Assembly (NCBI GenBank): GCA_023142175.1
Contig: JAGLJX010000016.1
Location: 1 to 6,351 of the forward strand
Reading direction: 5' to 3'
Length of the DNA stretch: 6,351 nucleotides
DNA from: Emcibacter sp.
GTDB taxonomy: Bacteria; Pseudomonadota; Alphaproteobacteria; Sphingomonadales; Emcibacteraceae
This document shows, piece by piece, positions 1 to 4,901 of this stretch. Within the stretch, counting starts at the first letter, position 1; each line of letters opens with the position of its first letter. Under the pieces are notes generated by a model. The model searched no databases and was not told the DNA's origin. It saw nothing but the letters and a program-made list of their open reading frames with translations. The translations under genes were made by a program, and so were the position numbers.

Positions 1-470
1 TTACGGCCAAACAGGGTTCCCTGCGGCCCGCGCAATACTTCAATTCGTTGAATATCAGCAAAATCAAGTGTTCCGCCAACAGAGCGCGCCATATAAACGC
101 CGTCTATATAAAGACCAACTCCCGGATCAGTACTTGGCAAAAATTCCGTCTGTCCAATACCGCGGATGAATATCTGGGAAGAGGCATTACTTCCGGAGGA
201 AGGTGCCTGTGATGAAAACTGCAGGTTTGGTGTAACCTGTGTTAGCTGATCCGTGGTGCCGATCTGCCTGATTTTCAAATCATTGGCTGTGAAGGCCGCC
301 AGTGAAATAGGTGTTTTCTGAAGGCTTTCCTCGCGCTTACGGGCGGTAACGACCACCTCTTCGAGGGCAAATCCTTCTTTATCTGCGGCATATGCTACGC
401 CAACTGGGCTGGCGATAGTAAGAAGTATGCTTCCCAAAGCGGCGTATTTAATAGATGTTACAATATTCAT
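1..470 (-). CDS. TonB-dependent outer-membrane receptor, N-terminal part (cut by window edge)
   Basis: Energy-dependent outer-membrane import channel; only the first 156 codons lie in the window and the frame is open to the edge. The start is ATG at 470-468, preceded by AGAGGA (plus-strand 480-485) nine bases upstream. Residues 1-28 form a signal peptide: a Lys near the N-terminus, a hydrophobic core and an AYA cleavage site before ADKEG. A TonB-box-like segment EEVVVTARKREE (37-48) follows. The plug domain then shows the usual landmarks: TPISLAAF, LTQVTPNLQF, IFIRGIG (100-106), GVGLYIDGVY and IEVLRGPQGTLFGR at the end. Members normally run to about 700-900 residues, so most of the barrel lies outside. 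It is transcribed away from the aryl-CoA ligase. Related receptors in alphaproteobacteria are linked to uptake of aromatics, sugars, siderophores and others. The substrate cannot be read from this fragment, and an aromatic ligand is only an inference from the neighbours. Confidence 0.95.
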   Translation of the reverse strand, partial: MNIVTSIKYAALGSILLTIASPVGVAYAADKEGFALEEVVVTARKREESLQKTPISLAAFTANDLKIRQIGTTDQLTQVTPNLQFSSQAPSSGSNASSQIFIRGIGQTEFLPSTDPGVGLYIDGVYMARSVGGTLDFADIQRIEVLRGPQGTLFGR

Positions 471-558
471 GGTATTAAGTCCTCTACCTATATTAAGACA
501 ATAATCGACGGTTGTGTTATGTAGACTTTTTATTATTTGTTTAAGGGCGGTATTAAAT

Positions 559-572
559 ATTCAAGTTTGAAT
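559..572. repeat. Short palindrome ATTCAA-GT-TTGAAT
   Basis: The arms are six bases with a two-base spacer, about 90 bases upstream of the receptor start codon. It could be an operator half of the divergent region, but palindromes this short are common in AT-rich DNA. Function unknown. Confidence 0.3.
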
Positions 573-598
573 TAGCCCTGAAAGTGCAACTTATGTTG

Positions 599-619
599 TC
601 AGCAGAACTCCCCTGCTGA
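599..619. repeat. Hairpin-forming inverted repeat TCAGCAG/CTGCTGA
   Basis: Two perfect seven-base arms (599-605 and 613-619) flank the seven-base loop AACTCCC. It stands out as a GC-rich patch in AT-rich surroundings, about 130 bases upstream of the receptor gene. No T-run follows on either strand, so a factor-independent terminator is unlikely. It could be a leader RNA structure or protein site for the receptor transcript, or chance. Confidence 0.35.
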
Positions 620-791
620 AGGCATTTTAAGACATCCAAATATGGAATAAGCCTTGGTAAACATAATATGTATTTTGCATCAATGCTAGATAAGCTACAT
701 ATTTACTTCATATCCGTCAACAATAAAATGAATTATATTACATTTTAAAGAAATTATATTTGTCAATATTAGGTAATTTTAGAAATATATT

Positions 792-816
792 CCCTAATGT
801 TGCGCGCATATTTGGG
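792..816. repeat. Dyad CCCTAAT-N11-ATTTGGG around an eight-base palindrome TGCGCGCA
   Basis: The outer arms 792-798 and 810-816 match as inverted copies at six of seven positions. The spacer region includes the perfect palindrome TGCGCGCA at 801-808, the only GC-rich spot in this part of the intergenic region. The two dyads are offset by half a base. The arrangement resembles a regulator binding site, located about 90-110 bases upstream of the predicted ligase promoter. No regulator can be assigned. Confidence 0.3.
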
Positions 817-901
817 TATTACAGGCTGATTCACTTGAATTCAGGAAAATTTTTTGGCTAAAACCCCTTATATCTCAGATTTAGTTGCAATATACTTCCT
901 A

Positions 902-930
902 TTTACAAAATCAATAATATGTATTATAGT
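902..930 (+). promoter_or_regulatory. Sigma70-like promoter for the aryl-CoA ligase operon
   Basis: TTTACA (902-907) and TATAGT (925-930) each match the -35 and -10 consensus at five of six positions and are exactly 17 bases apart. Transcription would start near 936-938, leaving a leader of about 70 bases before the GTG start at 1008. TGCA tetramers lie just upstream of the -35 (886-889, within TTGCAA) and just after the expected start (956-959, within CCTGATGCAGG). TGCA is the core known from BzdR-family operators, so both could belong to a repressor site. The surroundings are AT-rich, so chance matches are easier here. Confidence 0.55.
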
Positions 931-992
931 TCACTTATAAAAAATATTATCCTGATGCAGGGATCTAGGGATATTCACGTATACATCATATT

Positions 993-1007
993 TATGGAGA
1001 CTCCATA
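993..1007 (+). promoter_or_regulatory. Ribosome binding site of the ligase gene inside an interrupted palindrome
   Basis: TATGGAG-A-CTCCATA is a perfect inverted repeat with seven-base arms and one central base, ending directly before the GTG start at 1008. The left arm contains the Shine-Dalgarno core GGAG (996-999), eight bases from the GTG, and this supports that start. The one-base centre makes a tight RNA hairpin unlikely without opening inner pairs, so a DNA operator is as plausible as a translational control element. Confidence 0.5.
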
Positions 1008-2633
1008 GTGAAATCAAATCAAAGACTTGCCGATAATTTTGCGCAAGACCATATGCCCCCAGCAGATCAATGGCCGAAGTTTATCAATGAAGACATGGTG
1101 ACGAAACAGCCCCCCTTTAACTGCGCCGTAGAATTGTTGGATAAAGCCATTGAAGAGGGATATGGTGACAATATTGCTATCTATTCCCCTGATAGTGAGT
1201 GGACTTATCGGGAACTTCTGAACAAAGCCAATCAAATTGCCCATGTGTTAAAAGATGACCTTGGTCTGGTAAGCGGCAATCGTGTCTTGTTGCGCAGTGC
1301 CAACACCCCCATGCTGGCCGCCTGTTGGTTGGCCGTTATCAAGGCAGGCGGTATCGTCGTCACCTCCATAGCCATGTTACGGGCAAAAGAAATCATAAAG
1401 ATTGCCGAGCAGAGTGGGGCAAGCATAGCCCTGTGCGACCATCGCCTGAAAGAGGATATGAACGCTGCTGCAAGCGAGCTGGATCACCTCACGCAAGTGC
1501 TGTATTTTAATGATCCAGACGGTCTTGAAGCTCAGATGAGAACAAAACCAACGGACTTTGATAATTATTCAAGCAACAATTCAGATATTGCGATGATCGC
1601 CTTTACATCGGGGACTACCGGTAAACCAAAGGCCGCCGTACATTCTCACCATGCTGTTATCGCAGTATGTGAAACATTCTCCAAACAAGTGGTTCGCCCC
1701 ACCTCTAAGGATGTATTCTCAGGCACGCCGCCTTTGGGGTTTGTATATGGATTAGGTGGCTTGCTCCTGTTCCCGCTTTTTGTCAGGGCGGCCACTGTAT
1801 TGCTGGAAGATGTGCGTATTGCGCCCCTGATTGATGCCATTGACAAATTCAAGGTAAGCATACTTTATACTGCACCCACCGCCTATAAAGCCCTGCTTGA
1901 AAATTATGATGCCAACAGACTTAGTTCCCTGCGTCATGGTGTTTCAGCGGGAGAAGCATTACCCGGTTATGTCACCCAGGCTTGGCTTGACAAGGCGGGT
2001 ATTCGTCTTATTGACGGAATTGGTTCCACCGAATTGCTCCATATTTTCATCTCTGTACAACAACCGGATGATCCTATCGGCACGTTGGGCAAGGCGGTTC
2101 CCGGTTATGAAGCCTGCATCATGGATGAAAACGGAGCAATCCTTCCTGTTGGGGAAGTGGGCTATCTCGCAGTCCGTGGCCCTACGGGATGTCGTTATCT
2201 GGATGATGCACGGCAAACCACATATGTCGTTGATGGCTGGAATGTTACCGGAGACACGGCAAAAATTGATGAAGAAGGCTTCTTCTGGTATCAGGCCCGC
2301 AGTGACGGCATGATTATTTCATCGGGCTATAATATTGCTGGTCCCGATGTGGAACAGACCATCAGTCAGCATCCCGCCGTTGCCGAATGTGCGGTCATTG
2401 GTGTGCCAGACCCCAGTCGGGGACATATTGTCCGTGCCTATATCGTCACGAAGGACGGCTTTAAGGCCGGTGATGCACTAGTGAAAGACATTCAGGATTT
2501 TGCCAAACAGCAGAGTGCGCCATATAAGTACCCGCGGTCGGTAAAATTTATCGATTCTCTGCCGCGCACGCCATCGGGTAAAGTACAACATTTTGCCCTG
2601 CGCGAACTAGCGAAAGTAGAAACTATAAAATAA
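1008..2633 (+). CDS. Aryl-CoA ligase, 2-aminobenzoate/benzoate-CoA ligase family
   Basis: Adenylate-forming enzyme predicted to convert an aromatic carboxylic acid, ATP and CoA into aryl-CoA, AMP and pyrophosphate in the cytoplasm. At 541 residues it is full length for the family. Visible motifs are the P-loop TSGTTGKPK (200-208), GIGSTE (337-342), the TGD motif (414-416), the hinge and A8 region around RSDGMIISSGYN (431-442), and the C-terminal catalytic Lys525 in PSGK. The run STELLHIF (340-347) and the FVYGLG segment with Tyr247 resemble the benzoate-CoA ligase pocket. The overall style (NCAVELLD, RVLLRSANTPM, GVSAGEALP, GPTGCRYL) is closest from memory to 2-aminobenzoate-CoA ligases. The start is GTG at 1008, with GGAG eight bases upstream. 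The next in-frame ATG (1053) has no such site. It leads an apparent operon, with 25 bases to the membrane-protein gene. Benzoate, an aminobenzoate, a hydroxybenzoate or a related acid are all possible substrates. Confidence 0.9.
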   Translation: MKSNQRLADNFAQDHMPPADQWPKFINEDMVTKQPPFNCAVELLDKAIEEGYGDNIAIYSPDSEWTYRELLNKANQIAHVLKDDLGLVSGNRVLLRSANTPMLAACWLAVIKAGGIVVTSIAMLRAKEIIKIAEQSGASIALCDHRLKEDMNAAASELDHLTQVLYFNDPDGLEAQMRTKPTDFDNYSSNNSDIAMIAFTSGTTGKPKAAVHSHHAVIAVCETFSKQVVRPTSKDVFSGTPPLGFVYGLGGLLLFPLFVRAATVLLEDVRIAPLIDAIDKFKVSILYTAPTAYKALLENYDANRLSSLRHGVSAGEALPGYVTQAWLDKAGIRLIDGIGSTELLHIFISVQQPDDPIGTLGKAVPGYEACIMDENGAILPVGEVGYLAVRGPTGCRYLDDARQTTYVVDGWNVTGDTAKIDEEGFFWYQARSDGMIISSGYNIAGPDVEQTISQHPAVAECAVIGVPDPSRGHIVRAYIVTKDGFKAGDALVKDIQDFAKQQSAPYKYPRSVKFIDSLPRTPSGKVQHFALRELAKVETIK

Positions 2634-2658
2634 TTAAAACTCAAAAGGATGCATAATT

Positions 2659-3747
2659 ATGCCTAAATATTTTAAGCTCGGACTAATCAGTACTATTCTA
2701 ATTGTCTTAGCCTCTTTTGGCTTCATTGCCTCTTTTGAATATCACACATTTCATACCTGGGTTACGTTTCTGGCTATCTCTATGATTCCGACACAGATAC
2801 TCCTTGCCGCAGTATGGAAAAGTGAATTCCCTATTTTCGCAGGCTCCCTACCACAACCTTTAAAAGGTGTGGTATTCTCAATATTTATCATAATTGCCGG
2901 CCTGATTGTTGCGCCCATCGTTCTTAACACGATCGGCGGCGGCGTGACGCCACCAACCCCTTTTGTGGTCATGTTCGTGATTCATTCTGTGGTGATGCTA
3001 ATCTGGGTGGGCAAGATATGGCATAGCTGGCCCATTACGCTTATCACTTCAAATAAGCTTATCACCGGGTTACTGACACTGGTATTCAGCTATTTTATTA
3101 CTTACGTAACTTTCCGGCTTTTCTTTGATTTTAGCGCCATGCAGCAAGCACCATTTTATCTGGAAGCTCTCGACCCCAAGGGTATTTTTATGGCATGGCC
3201 GGCATTAGCATTTTCCCTCACCGCGGCAGCCTTCATGTTGCTATTAGTGATCACGTGGGAAGGCTGGCCGTTCACCGCCCTCGCAAAAAAAACACCTGCC
3301 TTTGGGAAACAGCCTTTGCAGGGTCTGATGGCCTCTATTCTCATCCTGATTCTCAGTTACGGTCTGTATTCTTTCTGCATTGAGATACTGAAAATGGATC
3401 CGGTGCAATTTATGGTGAGGGTTCCTGTTGCCTTGATCTTTGGTGTATTTATCGTCCAGAATATGATGCAGGGCTCGCTCTTGAGCAAACTGTGCCAACC
3501 CCATAGGGGGCTATTACTGACGCTGGTTATCTGTGTGCTGGGTCTGGTAATGCATATTCTTTATCTGACAATGGCCCCCATTCTAGCAGGCATGGAACTT
3601 GCCTCCGGAGCTCCTAGTTACCAGTTGGAATTATGGATAGCCTCCGCACAATTATCGGTGACCTTTCCCTTTATTATTCTATTCACTGGTTTTTTCAGCT
3701 TTTGGCCCTTACAAAGAAGAAAGGCTGTAAAAAAAGATAACGAATGA
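2659..3747 (+). CDS. Ten-helix inner-membrane protein with internal repeats, function unknown
   Basis: I do not recognise this family. The 362 residues hold about ten hydrophobic helices, roughly at 7-25, 33-52, 70-92, 101-120, 134-157, 174-199, 221-245, 251-270, 284-309 and 326-350. Basic residues at the N-terminus (Lys3, Lys6) and C-terminus (QRRKAVKK) suggest both ends are cytoplasmic. A short motif recurs after every even helix: WKSEFPI (53), WHSWPI (121), WEGWPF (200), a degenerate copy near 268, and FSFWPL (347). Spacing is 68, 79, 68 and 79 residues. Most copies are followed by a 'PLKG/PLQG/PHRG'-like step into the next helix. This suggests a duplicated 147-residue block built from two-helix units. 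AAAGGA (2644-2649) lies nine bases before the ATG, 25 bases after the ligase, so it is probably co-transcribed with the ligase. Transport of the ligase substrate is a reasonable guess. No known transporter signature is visible. Confidence 0.85.
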   Translation: MPKYFKLGLISTILIVLASFGFIASFEYHTFHTWVTFLAISMIPTQILLAAVWKSEFPIFAGSLPQPLKGVVFSIFIIIAGLIVAPIVLNTIGGGVTPPTPFVVMFVIHSVVMLIWVGKIWHSWPITLITSNKLITGLLTLVFSYFITYVTFRLFFDFSAMQQAPFYLEALDPKGIFMAWPALAFSLTAAAFMLLLVITWEGWPFTALAKKTPAFGKQPLQGLMASILILILSYGLYSFCIEILKMDPVQFMVRVPVALIFGVFIVQNMMQGSLLSKLCQPHRGLLLTLVICVLGLVMHILYLTMAPILAGMELASGAPSYQLELWIASAQLSVTFPFIILFTGFFSFWPLQRRKAVKKDNE

Positions 3748-3811
3748 TAGCTATATTATTATGCTACAGCTTACGGCATTAGGCCATTAAGTATTTTTGA
3801 AAGAGTAATTT

Positions 3812-4714
3812 ATGAAGAATGATGGGGATAACACAGCAGAGGCCAATGGTGCTTTCCTTAAACAGGTAGGGGACCGCGTTCGTGGCCTGCGGGCCGGACG
3901 CGGCATGACCCGAAAAATGCTCGCCAAGGATTCTTCCGTTTCAGAACGTTATCTTGCCGATTTTGAGCAGGGAAAGGGCAATATTTCAATTAACTTACTG
4001 CGTCAGGTTGCCCGGGCCCTGCGGACCAACCTGAGCGACCTTCTCCCCTCAACTGTAAAACAAACACCTGAGCTATCCCTGATCAATGAATTCATTGGTC
4101 GCCTGTCACGTGAAGAACAACAGGAAGCCTTACAGATATTATATCAGAAATTCTCTTTGCTGGATGAAGGGCAAACCCGTATCGCCCTGATCGGGTTGCG
4201 CGGGGCAGGCAAGACAACACTTGGCCTGTTACTACAGAAGCGACAAAACCTACCCTTCATACGACTGGCCAATGAAATCGAAACTATTGGTGGCATGAAT
4301 GTCTCTGAAATTCTGGAATTATCCGGTCAGGCCGGATATAGGCGGCTGGAAGAAAAGGCGCTGTTGACCACGCTGAATGAACATGAATCCTGTTGTATAG
4401 AAACCGGTGGCAGCATCGTAGCCGAGGTTAAAAAACTTAACATCCTACTATCCACCTGTCTGGTGATCTGGGTTCGGACAACACCACAAGAACATATGGA
4501 GCGTGTGACAGCACAGGGTGATTTGCGGCCAATGGCTAACAACGAAGATGCCATGGAGGACTTAAACAGAATTCTGGTAGAACGCACGCCTTACTATGAA
4601 AAAGCGCATGCGGTGCTTGATACTTCTGGCAAAACAATCGAGCAATCATACAATGAGTTATTAGAAGTCGTACAAGGGCATAGCAACTTGATAACCCTGC
4701 CAACTCCAGCGTAA
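3812..4714 (+). CDS. BzdR/BoxR-type transcriptional regulator (XRE helix-turn-helix plus shikimate-kinase-like domain)
   Basis: The 300-residue protein has an XRE/HTH_3 DNA-binding domain at about 16-78 (GLRAGRGMTRKMLAKDS, then a recognition helix around SERYLADFEQGK), a linker at about 80-120, and a shikimate-kinase-like domain from about 121 to 288. The latter keeps the Walker A loop GLRGAGKTT (128-136), TGG (198-200), the lid-like GDLRPM (236-241) and Arg258 in ERTPYY. The Asp-x-Asp pair that binds shikimate and metal in true kinases appears replaced by Arg151 and Ala153, and the third Gly of the GGG motif by Ser201. Known members of this architecture, BzdR and BoxR, repress aromatic-degradation operons and release DNA on binding benzoyl-CoA. 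By analogy this protein would sense the CoA ester made by the ligase two genes upstream. A GAAAGAG site (3799-3805) lies six bases before the ATG. The gene is 64 bases after the membrane-protein gene, so it may share its transcript. I saw no clear promoter of its own. Confidence 0.9.
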   Translation: MKNDGDNTAEANGAFLKQVGDRVRGLRAGRGMTRKMLAKDSSVSERYLADFEQGKGNISINLLRQVARALRTNLSDLLPSTVKQTPELSLINEFIGRLSREEQQEALQILYQKFSLLDEGQTRIALIGLRGAGKTTLGLLLQKRQNLPFIRLANEIETIGGMNVSEILELSGQAGYRRLEEKALLTTLNEHESCCIETGGSIVAEVKKLNILLSTCLVIWVRTTPQEHMERVTAQGDLRPMANNEDAMEDLNRILVERTPYYEKAHAVLDTSGKTIEQSYNELLEVVQGHSNLITLPTPA

Positions 4715-4901
4715 GAGACGCAATATTCCAGTAGACATAATATATAAGCTCCTTGCTTCTATTTTATAACCTGCAAGGTATCTACAAATCTAGGGGCATC
4801 TCATAATTAATGCAATGTCACTCCCGCGAAGGCGGGTGTCTAGTCCTGTTTAGAACTGGATACCTGCCTTCGCGGGTATAACGAATTATCAATGCGGTTT
4901 T
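4715..4901. other. Convergent intergenic region, no gene seen
   Basis: This region lies between the stop codons of the regulator and the amidase, which face each other. Its only prominent content is the 66-bp inverted repeat at 4817-4882. A weaker hairpin pairs CCTTGC (4751-4756) with GCAAGG (4773-4778) across a 16-base loop and has no T-run. A run of six T at 4898-4903 lies 15 bases beyond the large repeat on the plus strand. Confidence 0.6.
4817..4882. repeat. 66-bp REP-like inverted repeat, possible bidirectional terminator
   Basis: Two 28-base arms (4817-4844 and 4855-4882) around a ten-base loop match as inverted copies at 22 of 28 positions. This includes an uninterrupted CCCGCGAAGGC block. 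In plus-strand RNA three of the six mismatches would be G-U pairs, so a long stem could form. Each arm also contains a small near-palindrome (CCCGCGAAGGCGGG). Elements with this core and a flanking 'tggata/ccag' pattern are common dispersed repeats in proteobacterial genomes. Its place between converging genes fits transcript 3'-end formation or protection. No U-run directly follows on either strand, so it is not a textbook terminator. Confidence 0.8.

Larger units (their letters stand above)
471..1007. other. AT-rich divergent intergenic region, no gene seen
   Basis: This 537-bp gap separates the divergent receptor and ligase genes. It is much more AT-rich than the flanking genes. I found no open frame with a ribosome binding site that looks like a gene. 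It contains a sigma70-like promoter facing the ligase (902-930), a short hairpin (599-619), two dyads (559-572 and 792-816) and a palindrome over the ligase ribosome binding site (993-1007). I could not find a convincing minus-strand promoter for the receptor. TTGACG at 715-720 read on the minus strand has no good -10 at the right spacing. The length and the dyads fit a regulated divergent control region. Confidence 0.7.

Noticed and set aside
559..839. Inverted copies of ATTCAAGT (559-566) and ACTTGAAT (832-839) as paired operators
   Set aside because: A single shared 8-mer in about 540 bases of AT-rich DNA is expected by chance at a fair rate, and the flanks do not match.
471..1007. Possible CRISPR array, tRNA or small RNA gene in the long intergenic region
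   Set aside because: No spaced direct repeats, cloverleaf or stem followed by a T-run could be found on either strand.
994..1008. Micro-ORF METP ending in TAG that overlaps the GTG start of the ligase
   Set aside because: It has no Shine-Dalgarno sequence of its own and its bases are explained by the palindrome and the ribosome binding site, so translational coupling is not supported.
1897..2313. 138-codon open frame on the plus strand inside the ligase gene
   Set aside because: It overlaps the conserved core of the ligase (A5 to A7 motifs) in another frame, and its translation shows no recognisable domain.
3812..4714. Genuine shikimate kinase (aroK) with an extra N-terminus
   Set aside because: The N-terminal XRE domain and the apparent loss of the substrate Asp residues match the BzdR/BoxR regulator architecture, and no aromatic-biosynthesis genes are adjacent.
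4751..4778. CCTTGC/GCAAGG hairpin as a terminator for the regulator gene
   Set aside because: The stem has only six pairs with a 16-base loop, and no T-run follows on either strand.
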